Source: Microbulbifer guangxiensis
GTDB taxonomy: Bacteria; Pseudomonadota; Gammaproteobacteria; Pseudomonadales; Cellvibrionaceae
NCBI RefSeq assembly: GCF_021729075.1
Contig: NZ_JAJSAQ010000005.1
Coordinates: 186,001-250,000, forward strand
Reading direction: 5' to 3'
Length of the DNA stretch: 64,000 nt
Positions within the stretch are counted from its first letter, which is position 1. The number at the start of each line of letters is the position of its first letter. Both the position numbers and the translations under genes were made by a program. Below the pieces are notes generated by a model. That model was not told the DNA's origin and made no database searches. It saw only the letters and a list, made by a program, of their open reading frames with translations. This document shows positions 48,552-59,461 of the stretch, in pieces.

Positions 48552-48814
48552 CCTGGCTGGCCATCAAGCTGATCCACGCTTACCGGTACCTGCTGAGTCC
48601 GTGGGTCGGTAACCAGTGCCGCTTCTACCCTACCTGCTCCCATTATTCGGAAGAGGCATTAAAAGTTCACGGATTAGGAAAGGGGGGTTATTTAACCGTG
48701 CGGCGCCTTATAAAATGCCACCCTTGGCATCCCGGCGGCCTGGATCCGGTCCCGCCGCGAGACGAAAAACACTCCACCCCGGATGCCGACGCATCTCCGG
48801 GCGAACCTAGGTAA
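48548..48814 (+). CDS. yidD: Membrane protein insertion efficiency factor YidD
   Basis: A small membrane-associated protein that aids YidC-dependent insertion. The GTG at 48548 overlaps the rnpA stop and has GAGGAAA just ahead. The 88 residues show the family block [19 protein letters not shown] then [12 protein letters not shown], with three conserved cysteines (the third in [10 protein letters not shown]). It ends 4 bp before the yidC ATG. The translational overlaps make this a tightly packed operon. Confidence 0.95.
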   Translation: MTWLAIKLIHAYRYLLSPWVGNQCRFYPTCSHYSEEALKVHGLGKGGYLTVRRLIKCHPWHPGGLDPVPPRDEKHSTPDADASPGEPR

Positions 48815-48818
48815 AAAA

Positions 48819-50477
48819 ATGGACTGGCAACGCTATACGCTGCTGGGCGGAATCGCCGCAGTTATCCTGGCCCTCATTTTCCAGTGGAACGAATTCAAAG
48901 AACAGCGCGCCCCGGCAATCGACCGTGAAACCGTCGTGCGCTCCGATGTCCCGGAAACGATGGCACCTTCAGCGTCCGATAATACTGCCGGGGATGTCCC
49001 GACACTGCAGGGGGAGACAACCAGCCGGGAAGAAGCTACAGAGGACCGGCAGCTGATCGCAGTGGAAACCGATGTCTTCAGCCTGCTGATCGATCCGCGC
49101 GGCGGCGACATCGTCAAGGTAGCCCTGCGCAACTATTACGAAGAGCTGAATACACCGGACCGCCCCTTTATCCTGCTCAACCAGACCCGGGGCCACACCT
49201 ACATCGCCCAGAGTGGCCTGATCGGACGCAATGGCACCGATAGCGCCGAAGGCCGGCCACTGTTTTCCGCCCCGGAGCGGGAATATGCCCTCAAGGCGGG
49301 GACTGACACCCTGGTGGTAGACCTGACGCTGCGCCAGCAAGACGCCAACATCACCAAGCGCTTTACCTTCAAGCGGGGCGATTATTTGGTCGAGGTCAAA
49401 TATCTGGTGGACAACACCAGTGCACAGCCCTGGCGGGCCGCCATGTTCGGCCAGATCAAGCGCGACAGTGCCGAGCCCCCCGTCGACGTGGGTATCGGCA
49501 TGTCTCCCTTCCTGGGGGCGGCACTTCACACCAGCGAAGAAAACTACTTCAAGCAGGATTTTGAGGAAATCGCCGAGAAACCCACCCGTGAAACCATCAC
49601 TGGTGGCTGGGTGTCCATGGTCCAGCACTACTTCATCAGCGCCTGGGTGCCGCCGCAGGATGTCCGCAATACCTTCGAGCTGCGTCAGCTCTCCAGCGGG
49701 CTATTCCGTATGGGCTTCACGGCGCCACAGGTAGAGGTCCCGGCCGGCAGTCAGGGGGAGCTGAGCGCCTCATTCTATGCTGGGCCGAAAGACGTCTTTC
49801 GCCTGGAAGAAATCTCACCCTACCTGGATCTGACCGTGGATTACGGTTGGCTCTGGTGGCTGGCGAAGCCCATGTTCTGGGTACTGAACTTCATCCACGA
49901 CAACATCGTCGCTAACTGGGGATGGGCGATCGTACTGCTGACCGTCTTTATCAAGGCCCTGCTCTACCCGCTGTCGGCCGCGGGCCTGAAGTCCATGGCC
50001 CGTATGCGCAAGTTCGCGCCGCAAATGAAGAAACTGCAGGAACAGTACAAGGACAACCGCCAGAAGCTCGCGGAAGAGACCATGAAGCTCTACCGTCGGG
50101 AGAAGATCAACCCCATGGGCGGCTGCCTGCCAATCCTGCTGCAGATGCCGGTTTTCATCGGCCTGTACTGGATGTTGATGGAAACCGTCGAGTTGCGCCA
50201 CGCCCCCTGGATCATGTGGATTCATGATCTGTCGGCCAAGGACCCATACTTCATCCTGCCGGTGATCATGGGGCTCACCATGTGGCTGATGCAGAAACTG
50301 CAGCCCCAGCCCACTGATCCGACCCAGGCGCGGATCATGCAATTGATGCCGGTGATGATGACCTTCTTCTTCCTCTGGTTCCCGGCGGGCCTGGTACTGT
50401 ACTGGATTGCCAACAACGTGCTCTCCATTGCCCAGACCTGGTATATCAACAAGCAGGTCGAGGCAGCCTCGAGCTGA
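48819..50477 (+). CDS. yidC: Membrane protein insertase YidC
   Basis: Inserts and folds inner-membrane proteins, with or without SecYEG; the F0 c subunit made by the atp operon in this window is a classic client. The start at 48819 (MDWQRYTLLGG) gives 552 residues: one N-terminal helix, the large periplasmic P1 domain (about 60-340) and five C-terminal helices with the conserved KPMFWVLNFIHDNIVANWGWAI-type start, the groove arginine region, and GGCLPILLQMPVFIGLYWML. It is the last gene before a strong terminator. Confidence 0.98.
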   Translation: MDWQRYTLLGGIAAVILALIFQWNEFKEQRAPAIDRETVVRSDVPETMAPSASDNTAGDVPTLQGETTSREEATEDRQLIAVETDVFSLLIDPRGGDIVKVALRNYYEELNTPDRPFILLNQTRGHTYIAQSGLIGRNGTDSAEGRPLFSAPEREYALKAGTDTLVVDLTLRQQDANITKRFTFKRGDYLVEVKYLVDNTSAQPWRAAMFGQIKRDSAEPPVDVGIGMSPFLGAALHTSEENYFKQDFEEIAEKPTRETITGGWVSMVQHYFISAWVPPQDVRNTFELRQLSSGLFRMGFTAPQVEVPAGSQGELSASFYAGPKDVFRLEEISPYLDLTVDYGWLWWLAKPMFWVLNFIHDNIVANWGWAIVLLTVFIKALLYPLSAAGLKSMARMRKFAPQMKKLQEQYKDNRQKLAEETMKLYRREKINPMGGCLPILLQMPVFIGLYWMLMETVELRHAPWIMWIHDLSAKDPYFILPVIMGLTMWLMQKLQPQPTDPTQARIMQLMPVMMTFFFLWFPAGLVLYWIANNVLSIAQTWYINKQVEAASS

Positions 50478-50502
50478 CGGGCACCCACCACTGACAGCAT
50501 TT

Positions 50503-50532
50503 CAGGGCCGCTTTAGCGGCCCTGTTTCGTTT
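50503..50532 (+). terminator. Rho-independent terminator after yidC
   Basis: CAGGGCCGCT (50503-50512), TT loop region, AGCGGCCCTG (50515-50524), then TTTCGTTT. It separates the rpmH-yidC operon from mnmE. Confidence 0.85.
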
Positions 50533-50552
50533 GCGTTGAGTACACTTTCCTC

Positions 50553-51941
50553 ATGACCGAATCGAAACCCGAATCCACCACTCCCCGTGACACCATCGCC
50601 GCCGTGGCTACCGCCCCGGGGCGGGGTGGCATCGGGGTCATCCGCCTCTCCGGGCCCCGGAGCCTCGAGATCGCCCACAAAATCTGTGGTAACCGGACAC
50701 TCAAACCGCGTCACGCCCACTACCGTAATTTTTCTCGTGAGGAGCAGTTGATCGATCAGGGGATCGCCCTGTTTTTCCCCGCACCCAACTCTTTCACCGG
50801 AGAGGATGTTGTGGAACTGCAGGGCCACGGCGGTCCAGTCATCCTGGATCAGTTACTGCAGGCCGCAGTCGCCCTGGGCGCCCGACAGGCTCGGCCAGGC
50901 GAGTTTTCCGAACGCGCTTTTCTCAACGACAAGATCGATCTGGCGCAAGCGGAAGCCATCGCCGACCTGATCGAGGCGGGCAGCGCCCAGGCAGCGCGCA
51001 ATGCGATGCGCTCTCTCCAGGGTGCATTCTCCCAAAAAATCGAAGATTTGGTCGCCCAGCTGACTCATTTACGCATCTATGTCGAAGCATCGATCGATTT
51101 TCCAGAGGAAGAAATCGATTTCCTGGCAGACGGCAAAGTAGCCGCGGACATTGAAGCCCTGCTTGGTCATTTGACCGCCGTGGAGCACGAGGCGCGACAG
51201 GGAAGCCTGTTGAGGGAGGGAATGGAAGTGGCAATTGCCGGCCGTCCCAATGCCGGCAAGTCGAGCCTGCTGAACGCCCTGGCTGGGCGGGACGCGGCGA
51301 TCGTCACTGATATTGCCGGCACCACCCGGGACATCCTGCGCGAGCAGGTGCATCTGGACGGCATGCCGCTGTTATTTGCCGACACTGCCGGGCTGAGGGA
51401 TTCCCCCGACCGTGTCGAGCAGATTGGCATCCAGCGTGCCTGGGACGAGATCCGGGGGGCCGACCGTGTGCTGCTGGTGGTAGATGCGGAACAGGCCCAC
51501 AGCCTGAATCCCGAGACCACCTGGCCCGAATTCACCAGCCAGCTTCCCGACCCGGAAAAGCTCACCCTGGTTCTGAACAAGATCGACCTGACTGATTACA
51601 GCGCGGGCCTGCAGGCACATACAGACGGCGTGCCCGTCATTGCCGTCAGTGCCAAAACCGGCGCCGGGCTGGATGCACTGCGTGAGCACCTCAAACACTG
51701 CATGGGTTACACGGGAGCCGCCGAGGGTACTTTCAGCGCCCGCCGCCGCCACCTGGATGCTCTGGAGCGCGCGCGTCAGTTTATCGAGCAGGGGGCCACA
51801 CAACTGCATGAAAGCGGTGCCGGTGAACTACTTGCAGAAGACCTGAGACAAGCCCAGCAGGCACTGGGCGAGATTACTGGCACCGTCACCGCTGATGAGT
51901 TGCTGGGTAAAATTTTCGGCAGCTTCTGTATCGGCAAGTAG
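50553..51941 (+). CDS. mnmE: tRNA uridine-5-carboxymethylaminomethyl modification GTPase
   Basis: Works with MnmG to modify the wobble uridine of certain tRNAs. The 462 residues contain the N-terminal folate-binding domain, a helical domain, an inserted G domain with G1 GRPNAGKSS near 230-238, G3 DTAGLR and G4 NKID, and the C-terminal CIGK motif with C459 essential for the reaction. The partner MnmG lies about 700 bp downstream on the same strand, but its own promoter and an origin-like region come between. Confidence 0.98.
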   Translation: MTESKPESTTPRDTIAAVATAPGRGGIGVIRLSGPRSLEIAHKICGNRTLKPRHAHYRNFSREEQLIDQGIALFFPAPNSFTGEDVVELQGHGGPVILDQLLQAAVALGARQARPGEFSERAFLNDKIDLAQAEAIADLIEAGSAQAARNAMRSLQGAFSQKIEDLVAQLTHLRIYVEASIDFPEEEIDFLADGKVAADIEALLGHLTAVEHEARQGSLLREGMEVAIAGRPNAGKSSLLNALAGRDAAIVTDIAGTTRDILREQVHLDGMPLLFADTAGLRDSPDRVEQIGIQRAWDEIRGADRVLLVVDAEQAHSLNPETTWPEFTSQLPDPEKLTLVLNKIDLTDYSAGLQAHTDGVPVIAVSAKTGAGLDALREHLKHCMGYTGAAEGTFSARRRHLDALERARQFIEQGATQLHESGAGELLAEDLRQAQQALGEITGTVTADELLGKIFGSFCIGK

Positions 51942-52633
51942 CCCCCCGCCCCCGCCCAAGCCCCCTCTATCCCGGCCTGCCACTGCCATCGCCAGAGCAG
52001 AGGCCGGGTTCAGTCGTTCATTTCCACGCCCACTGCACAGAAGTTGCCCACAGCTACCCACAGACTTATCCAGACCAGCCCGGTTACCCACAACTCTCCA
52101 GCAGCTTGTACACGGCCAGATGGGTTCAGGCCTTGTTATCAGGCCAGCTGTGGGCAAAAGCGGGGGAAAAGCCGGAGATTCCTGGGGACCGGGCCGGGCA
52201 TAACTTGCCGCAATGCCAGAATGGCGAAAAGTTATCCTTTTCATCCACAGTCCCCTACCGCACTTACACCCTCGCTGGATCAGGGGTTATGGTCAACCTG
52301 GCAGGAGTTCTAACTCTATGTTTTCATTGAGTTTTTCTGCCTTACCCAGTGATATCGCCGCCCCTAATAATAACAATCAATACAAACACTCTTTCATACA
52401 TGAGATATGTATAAGTTAATTAGTAAGAAGGGATATGAGTCGTTTATCTGAAAGACCCGAGATTCCAGTCGGGGCATCCACAGCCTCGCTGCACCATCCC
52501 CTTCAGAATCGCCTACCCGGGACCCTATAGTTGGCGTCATGAGGATCGTGCATTGGGTGGCGAACACCATTTGCTGCTCAGCGGCCACTGCCTATAAAAT
52601 GTGCGCCCCTTTTTTGACCCTGTGGCGGTAGTG
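51942..52633. other. Origin-like region between mnmE and mnmG
   Basis: A 690-bp gene-free region. Near-consensus DnaA boxes (consensus TTATCCACA) are TTATCCAGA (52066), TTACCCACA (52084) and TCATCCACA (52241), each with one mismatch. Two-mismatch boxes are TTGCCCACA (52044, and inverted at 52149), CTACCCACA (52054) and GCATCCACA (52474). The stretch 52306-52450 is markedly AT-rich (TAATAATAACAATCAATACA, then TATGTATAAGTTAATTAGTA). Boxes beside an AT-rich element next to mnmG resemble the E. coli-type origin arrangement. Whether it is active is unknown. Confidence 0.6.
52571..52598 (+). promoter_or_regulatory. Predicted sigma-70 promoter of mnmG
   Basis: TTGCTG (52571-52576), 16-bp spacer, TATAAA (52593-52598), about 36 bp before the mnmG start. 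Transcription from it would begin next to the origin-like region. Confidence 0.6.
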
Positions 52634-54523
52634 ATGGACTTCCCCAAGCAATATGACGTGATCGTGATCGGTGGCGGCCATGCCGGAACCGAGGCATCCC
52701 TCGCGGCCGCGCGTATGGGGGCTTCGACGCTGCTACTGACCCACAACATCGAAACCCTCGGGCAAATGTCCTGCAACCCGGCGATTGGCGGCATCGGCAA
52801 GAGCCACCTGGTGAAAGAGGTGGACGCCCTCGGCGGCGCCATGGCAACAGCGACTGACCTGGCCGGTATCCAGTTTCGCGTGCTCAATGCGCGCAAGGGC
52901 CCGGCTGTGCGTGCCACCCGGGCACAGGCAGACCGCGCGCTCTACCGCGGTGCCATCCGCACGATTCTGGAGAGCCAGGAGAACCTGGAGATATTCCAGC
53001 AGGCCGCCGACGACCTGATCGTTGAGGGTGAGCGTGTGGTCGGCGTGGTCACCAACGCCGGCATCCGCTTCCGTGGCAAGACCGTCGTAATCACTGCCGG
53101 CACCTTTCTCGGAGGTCGCATCCATATCGGTCTGGACAGTCACTCAGGTGGCCGCGCCGGCGATCCGCCCTCGATTGCCCTGGCCGAGCGCCTGCGGGAG
53201 CTCCCTTTCCGGGTTGAGCGGCTGAAAACCGGCACGCCGCCACGGATCGATGCCCGCTCAGTGGACTTTTCCGTGATGGAAGAGCAGTGGGGCGATGCGC
53301 CGACACCGGTGATGTCCTACCTCGGCAATCGCGAACAGCACCCGCGCCAGGTCTGCTGCTGGATCACCCACACCAACAGCCGCACCCATGAGATCATCCA
53401 CGGCGGTCTGGACCGCTCCCCCATGTACTCCGGGGTGATCGAGGGGGTCGGCCCGCGCTACTGTCCCTCGATCGAGGACAAGGTTCACCGCTTTGCCGAC
53501 AAGGACAGCCACCAGATTTTTGTCGAACCCGAGGGTTTGACCACCAACGAGCTGTATCCGAACGGGATTTCCACCAGCCTGCCATTCGACGTGCAGGTGG
53601 CGCTGGTGCGCTCGATCCGCGGTTTCGAAAACGCCCATATCACCCGCCCGGGCTACGCCATCGAGTACGATTTCTTCGATCCCCGCGACCTGTTGCCGTC
53701 ACTGGAGACGAAGTTTATTCAGGGGCTGTACTTCGCCGGCCAGATCAACGGCACCACCGGTTACGAGGAAGCTGCGGCCCAGGGGTTGCTGGCGGGCGCC
53801 AACGCCGCCCTGCGCGCCCGGGAACGCGATGCCTGGTCCCCGCGCCGCGATCAGGCCTACCTCGGGGTTCTGGTCGACGACCTGATTACCACCGGCACCA
53901 AGGAGCCGTACCGCATGTTCACCAGCCGTGCGGAATACCGGCTGTTGTTGCGGGAGGACAACGCCGACCTGCGTCTGACCGAGCGGGGGCGGGAGCTGGG
54001 CCTGGTGAGTGATGCGCGCTGGCAGGCATTCAGCGAAAAACGCGAGGCCATCGAGCGCGAGCGCCAGCGACTGCAGGAGACCTGGATTCACCCGAACACT
54101 CCCCAGGCCGCCGCCGCCGAAGCCAAGCTGCCCCAATCGCTGGCGCGGGAGTACAACCTGATGGACCTGCTGCGTCGACCGGAGCTGCGCTATGTCGACG
54201 TCGCTGGGCTCAAGGGCGAGCCTGTGGCTGACGAGCGGGTTGCCGAGCAGGTGGAGATTTCGGCCAAGTACGCCGGATACATCGACCGCCAGCGCGATGA
54301 GATCGAGCGCCTCCGCGCCTATGAGGACACGCCGATCCCCGCAGATTTCGATTACAGCGAGGTCTCCGGCCTCTCCAGCGAGGTCAAGCAGAAACTGGGC
54401 GACTCGCGCCCGGACACCCTGGCGCGGGCTTCCCGCGTGCCCGGCGTCACGCCGGCCGCCGTATCGCTGCTGCTGATCCAGCTGAAGAAACGCGGTCTGC
54501 TGACCCGCAAAAAAGTGGTCTAG
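52634..54523 (+). CDS. mnmG: tRNA uridine-5-carboxymethylaminomethyl modification FAD enzyme
   Basis: FAD/NADH-dependent partner of MnmE (formerly gidA). The ATG at 52634 gives 629 residues, the same length as E. coli. The FAD dinucleotide motif GGGHAGTE is at 13-20; the family signatures [11 protein letters not shown] and [18 protein letters not shown] are present, and the C-terminal helical domain binds MnmE and tRNA. It is followed after 12 bp by rsmG, the usual gidA-gidB pair. Confidence 0.98.
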   Translation: MDFPKQYDVIVIGGGHAGTEASLAAARMGASTLLLTHNIETLGQMSCNPAIGGIGKSHLVKEVDALGGAMATATDLAGIQFRVLNARKGPAVRATRAQADRALYRGAIRTILESQENLEIFQQAADDLIVEGERVVGVVTNAGIRFRGKTVVITAGTFLGGRIHIGLDSHSGGRAGDPPSIALAERLRELPFRVERLKTGTPPRIDARSVDFSVMEEQWGDAPTPVMSYLGNREQHPRQVCCWITHTNSRTHEIIHGGLDRSPMYSGVIEGVGPRYCPSIEDKVHRFADKDSHQIFVEPEGLTTNELYPNGISTSLPFDVQVALVRSIRGFENAHITRPGYAIEYDFFDPRDLLPSLETKFIQGLYFAGQINGTTGYEEAAAQGLLAGANAALRARERDAWSPRRDQAYLGVLVDDLITTGTKEPYRMFTSRAEYRLLLREDNADLRLTERGRELGLVSDARWQAFSEKREAIERERQRLQETWIHPNTPQAAAAEAKLPQSLAREYNLMDLLRRPELRYVDVAGLKGEPVADERVAEQVEISAKYAGYIDRQRDEIERLRAYEDTPIPADFDYSEVSGLSSEVKQKLGDSRPDTLARASRVPGVTPAAVSLLLIQLKKRGLLTRKKVV

Positions 54524-54535
54524 GGGAGACGCGGT

Positions 54536-55198
54536 TTGTCACAGATGGAATCCTTCCGCCCGCGCCTGGCGGAGGCCGCCGAGCAGATGGCGGTACCACT
54601 GACGGAGGAGCAGCAGACCCAGTTACTGGAATACCTGGCCCTCTTCGCCCGCTGGAATGCCGCCTACAACCTGTCCGCGGTGCGCGACCCGGCGGAAATG
54701 CTCGAGCGCCATATCATCGACAGCCTCAGCGTGGTGAACCTCTGCGGTGAGGATGCGGAGCCGTTGCTTGATGTGGGCAGCGGCGGTGGCCTGCCCGGTA
54801 TTCCCCTGGCCATTGCCCACCCGCAGCGTCAGGTCACTCTGCTGGATAGCAATGGCAAGAAAACCCGTTTCCTGTTTCAGGTGGCCAGCCAGCTACCACT
54901 GCCCAACGTGCAGGTGGTGCATACGCGACTCGAGGCTTTTACACCGCAGCAACCTTTTGCCGCCATCACTTCCAGGGCGTTTGCCACCATCGCCGACATG
55001 ATCTCGAAGAGTGAGCGCTTGCTAACTCCGGGCGGTAAGTTTTACGCTATGAAGGGCAAGTTTCCACAAGATGAGTTGAGCGCACTTCCAAAAGGGATTA
55101 AGGTCGATCGGGTGCACACCCTTTCGGTACCGGGTTGCGATGCGGATCGCCACCTTATCGTTTTGAGCCGCGCCGCAGAAAGCGACGGCCTGGCGTAA
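54536..55198 (+). CDS. rsmG: 16S rRNA (guanine-527-N7)-methyltransferase
   Basis: Methylates G527 of 16S rRNA; loss gives low-level streptomycin resistance in other species. The 220 residues contain the SAM motif LLDVGSGGGLPGIPLAI near 77-93. The start is TTG at 54536, with GGGGAG 7 bases ahead; an ATG three codons later (54545) is spaced too far from it. It lies between mnmG and parA, the standard gidB position. Confidence 0.96.
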   Translation: MSQMESFRPRLAEAAEQMAVPLTEEQQTQLLEYLALFARWNAAYNLSAVRDPAEMLERHIIDSLSVVNLCGEDAEPLLDVGSGGGLPGIPLAIAHPQRQVTLLDSNGKKTRFLFQVASQLPLPNVQVVHTRLEAFTPQQPFAAITSRAFATIADMISKSERLLTPGGKFYAMKGKFPQDELSALPKGIKVDRVHTLSVPGCDADRHLIVLSRAAESDGLA

Positions 55199-55335
55199 AT
55201 CCCGCGAACGACGATTCCTGTTTCCAAGACCTGCGCACTCCCCCGGGACACCTGCGCCCGACCTGAAACCCGCGTATAGCGGTGCCCGAGTGGCAACCGG
55301 GGAGAGCGCCTTCGGGACAACAAAGGATAAAAACC

Positions 55336-56142
55336 TTGAGCAAGATATTCGCAGTGGCCAATCAGAAAGGCGGGGTCGGCAAAACCACCACCTGCGTCAA
55401 TCTGGCCGCTTCCCTGGTTGCCAACAAGCGCCGGGTCCTGTTGGTCGATCTCGATCCCCAGGGCAACGCCACCATGGGCAGTGGGGTCAACAAGGGCGAT
55501 CTGCAGCTGTCGGTATACGACGTACTGGCGGACAGTCTTCCCGCACGTAAGGCTATCGTCCCTACGGAGAGCGGCTACGATCTGCTGCCCGCCAACGGCG
55601 ACCTGTCCGCTGCTGAGGTGGAACTGCTGGACATGGAGGGCCGTGAGTCCCGCCTGCGCCGGGCCCTGCGCGAAGAGCACGATAACTACGATTACATCGT
55701 CGTCGACTGCCCCCCCTCCCTGAACATGCTGACGGTCAATGCCCTCTGTGCGGCCAGCGGTGTGCTGATCCCCATGCAGTGTGAATACTACGCGCTGGAG
55801 GGGCTGTCGGCCCTGATCGATACCATCACCCAGATTCAGCGCGCCGCCAACCCGGAGCTCAGGATCGAGGGGATCCTGCGTACCATGTACGACCCGCGCA
55901 ACAGCCTGACCAGCGATGTCTCCGATCAGCTGTCCGAGTATTTCGGCGAGCGGCTCTACCGCACCTGCATCCCGCGCAATGTGCGTCTTGCCGAAGCCCC
56001 GAGTTATGGCAAGCCGGCGCTGGAGTACGATCGCCATTCCAAGGGTGCCATCGCCTATCTGGCCCTGGCAGGCGAAATGACACGTCGCCATGGTGCCGGG
56101 CGCGGCTCCAGCCAGTCGACCCCCGTCGCGCAAGCCGTTTAA
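55336..56142 (+). CDS. parA: Chromosome partitioning ATPase ParA (Soj-like)
   Basis: Walker-type ATPase that moves ParB-parS complexes and so segregates the new origins. The start is TTG at 55336 (AAAGGAT 7-8 bases ahead), giving 268 residues. The deviant Walker A KGGVGKTT lies at 11-18, DLDPQGNAT near 40-48 and Walker B VVDCPPSLNML near 126-136. No N-terminal DNA-binding extension is present, so it is the chromosomal small type. It is 14 bp upstream of parB. Confidence 0.97.
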   Translation: MSKIFAVANQKGGVGKTTTCVNLAASLVANKRRVLLVDLDPQGNATMGSGVNKGDLQLSVYDVLADSLPARKAIVPTESGYDLLPANGDLSAAEVELLDMEGRESRLRRALREEHDNYDYIVVDCPPSLNMLTVNALCAASGVLIPMQCEYYALEGLSALIDTITQIQRAANPELRIEGILRTMYDPRNSLTSDVSDQLSEYFGERLYRTCIPRNVRLAEAPSYGKPALEYDRHSKGAIAYLALAGEMTRRHGAGRGSSQSTPVAQAV

Positions 56143-56156
56143 TCGAGGTACACACT

Positions 56157-57050
56157 ATGGCCAGCCGGCGTAAAGGTTTGGGCAGGAACCTGTCCCATCT
56201 GATCAGTGGTGAAGCGAGCCAGGCAATTGCCATGGCGACCGGAGACAGCAGTGAGCGTGTCGATGGAGAGCTTCGCGAACTGCCCATCGAATACCTGCAG
56301 CGCGGCCGCTACCAGCCGCGCCGCGACTTCCCGCAGGAATCCCTGCAGGAACTGGCGGACTCGATCCGTGCCCAGGGCATCATGCAGCCCATTGTGGTGC
56401 GCCCCGTCGGGGAAAAGTTCGAGATCATTGCCGGGGAGCGTCGCTGGCGCGCTGCCCAGCTTGCAGAGCTGGACCGGGTTCCGGCACTGGTGCGCGATGT
56501 CCCGGATGAGGCCGCTGTAGCCATGGCCCTCATCGAGAATATCCAGCGGGAAGATCTCAATCCGGTCGAGGAAGCCACTGCCCTGAAGCGGCTACAGGAT
56601 GAATTTGAGCTGACCCAGCAGCAGGTGGCCGAGGCGGTGGGCAAGTCCCGGACCGCGGTGACCAACCTGTTGCGCCTGCTGAGTCTCACCGAAGAGGTGC
56701 GCACCTTCCTCGAGCGCGGCGATCTCGAGCTGGGCCATGCCAAGGCGCTGCTCGGCCTCGGTGGTGAAACCCAGCGCGCCGCCGCCCGCCAGGTCGTTGA
56801 TCGCGGGCTTACAGTGCGCCAGACTGAGGCGCTTGTTCGTCGCTTGCAGCAGCAGGCGCACAACCCGGCCCCGGCAAAACCCAAAGAGGACCCCAACATA
56901 CGCCGGCTGAGCGAGCGGCTGTCTGAAAAGGTAGGGGTGCCCGTTACCATCGACTGCAACGAAAAGGGCGCCGGGCGACTGGTCCTGAAGTACAGCAGCC
57001 TGGATGAACTGCAGGGGATTCTCGGCCACCTCGGCTACAGCGAGGACTGA
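56157..57050 (+). CDS. parB: Chromosome partitioning protein ParB (Spo0J-like)
   Basis: CTP-dependent clamp that loads at parS and spreads. The 297 residues include the ParA-stimulating N-terminus (RRKGLGRNLSHLI), the CTP-binding motif GERRWRAA (93-100), the helix-turn-helix that reads parS (about 140-165, LTQQQVAEAVGKSRTAVTNL) and a C-terminal dimerisation domain. Two perfect parS sites lie 12-13 kb away in recF. It follows parA by 14 bp. Confidence 0.98.
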   Translation: MASRRKGLGRNLSHLISGEASQAIAMATGDSSERVDGELRELPIEYLQRGRYQPRRDFPQESLQELADSIRAQGIMQPIVVRPVGEKFEIIAGERRWRAAQLAELDRVPALVRDVPDEAAVAMALIENIQREDLNPVEEATALKRLQDEFELTQQQVAEAVGKSRTAVTNLLRLLSLTEEVRTFLERGDLELGHAKALLGLGGETQRAAARQVVDRGLTVRQTEALVRRLQQQAHNPAPAKPKEDPNIRRLSERLSEKVGVPVTIDCNEKGAGRLVLKYSSLDELQGILGHLGYSED

Positions 57051-57168
57051 GCCGACAGTTGATGTGTCACCCTGCGCCAAACCGGTGCAGAGGAAAAGGT
57101 TTGTAAGCGCTCACAGTCGGCGATTTCGACCGGTAAAAACCGCCGAAATATAAACAACTTGACGGCAT

Positions 57169-57187
57169 TTGCCGGTTGAACCGGCAA
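57169..57187. repeat. 19-bp perfect palindrome at the atp promoter
   Basis: TTGCCGGTTGAACCGGCAA: 9-bp arms around a central G. It covers the predicted -35 element, so it could be an operator; alternatively it may fold as a hairpin only if transcribed from further upstream. Confidence 0.85.
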
Positions 57188-57205
57188 TGCTGTTGCTCCT
57201 ATAAT
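57176..57205 (+). promoter_or_regulatory. Predicted sigma-70 promoter of the atp operon
   Basis: TTGAAC (57176-57181), 18-bp spacer, perfect TATAAT (57200-57205), 55 bp before atpI. The -35 lies inside the palindrome at 57169-57187. Confidence 0.72.
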
Positions 57206-57260
57206 TCGCTCGCCCAAAAATTGGGCGGACAGCGCTAATATTGGCCGGTTTATCCCGCCT

Positions 57261-57623
57261 ATGTCGAAACCCCCGGTATTGAAAATTGCCGCGGTACAGC
57301 TCCTGCTGGTATCGCTGGTCGGTGCAACCTGGCACTTCCTTGGCAATCCGGTGACGGCGCTCTCGATATTTCTCGGTGGCGCCCTGTGTGCGCTGCCGAA
57401 CGCATATTTTGCCCTGCGTGCCTTCCGCCACAGTGGAGCGCGTGCAGCCCCCCGGGTAGTGGAATCCTTCTACCGGGCGGAGACCGGTAAATTCGTGCTC
57501 ACCCTGGTCGGGTTTGCAGCCGTCTTTGCCGCGGTCAGGCCGCTGAATGCGGCCGCACTGTTTATCAGTTACAGCCTCTGCGTGATCGTGCAGTGGCTGA
57601 TGGTCGCGCGCCTGGTGCGCTGA
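57261..57623 (+). CDS. atpI: F0F1 ATP synthase assembly protein I
   Basis: A 120-residue membrane protein with four helices that helps c-ring assembly. It is poorly conserved in general, but the block GGALCALPNAYFALRAFRHSGA near 39-60 and the first position in the atp operon identify it. It is 44 bp upstream of atpB. The promoter lies just before it, so it is part of the operon transcript. Confidence 0.92.
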   Translation: MSKPPVLKIAAVQLLLVSLVGATWHFLGNPVTALSIFLGGALCALPNAYFALRAFRHSGARAAPRVVESFYRAETGKFVLTLVGFAAVFAAVRPLNAAALFISYSLCVIVQWLMVARLVR

Positions 57624-57661
57624 CCTAGCGACGACAGAATTCTTACTTTGACGATTGCTGA

Positions 57662-58594
<933 letters not shown>

Positions 58595-58645
58595 TTTTTC
58601 GACAGTTACGTTTCATCAACCTTTCAATCAACTCTTAACTTATAG

Positions 58646-58906
<261 letters not shown>

Positions 58907-58978
58907 TTCCATCGTTCCAATTGCCCTTAACCCCCATAGTTCTTTTTTTATAAAGAGCAAAGAGCAAGAGGTGTCGGT

Positions 58979-59449
58979 GTGAATATCAACCTGACTCTAA
59001 TCGGCCAGTCGATTACATTTCTGGCCTTTGTGTGGTTCTGCTGGAAGTTCGTCTGGCCGCCCCTGATGGGCGTGATGAAGGAGCGCGAGCAGAAGATCGC
59101 TACCGGTCTTGAAGAAGCCGAGCGTGCTGGAAAGGATCTGGAGCTGGCCCAGCGTAAAGCTGCTGATCAGCTCAAGGAAGCCAAAGAGCAGGCGGCTGAG
59201 ATCATTGATGGTGCCAATAAGCGCGCCAATCAGATCGTCGATGAGGCCAAGCAGGCCGCCCTCGCCGAGGGTGATCGCCTGAAGGCTGCCGCCAAGGCGG
59301 AGATCGAACAGGAAGTGAACCGTGCCAAGGAGCAGCTGCGCAGCCGCGTAGCCGAGCTGTCCGTGGCCGGTGCCGAGAAGATCCTGTCGATCAATATCGA
59401 TGCCAAGGCGCATGACGACCTGATCGACAAACTGGCAGCCGAGCTGTAA
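58979..59449 (+). CDS. atpF: ATP synthase F0 subunit b
   Basis: Peripheral stalk subunit, 156 residues, the same length as E. coli. One N-terminal helix (about 5-25) is followed by a long Ala/Glu/Lys-rich coiled coil that reaches F1. The start is GTG at 58979 with GAGGTG a few bases upstream. It lies 72 bp after atpE and 12 bp before atpH. Confidence 0.97.
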   Translation: MNINLTLIGQSITFLAFVWFCWKFVWPPLMGVMKEREQKIATGLEEAERAGKDLELAQRKAADQLKEAKEQAAEIIDGANKRANQIVDEAKQAALAEGDRLKAAAKAEIEQEVNRAKEQLRSRVAELSVAGAEKILSINIDAKAHDDLIDKLAAEL

Positions 59450-59461
59450 GCGAGGAACCCC

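Noticed and set aside
52601-52633. An upstream GTG start for mnmG
   Set aside because: It would add 11 residues absent from the family and would start at the predicted transcription start; the ATG at 52634 gives the E. coli length exactly.
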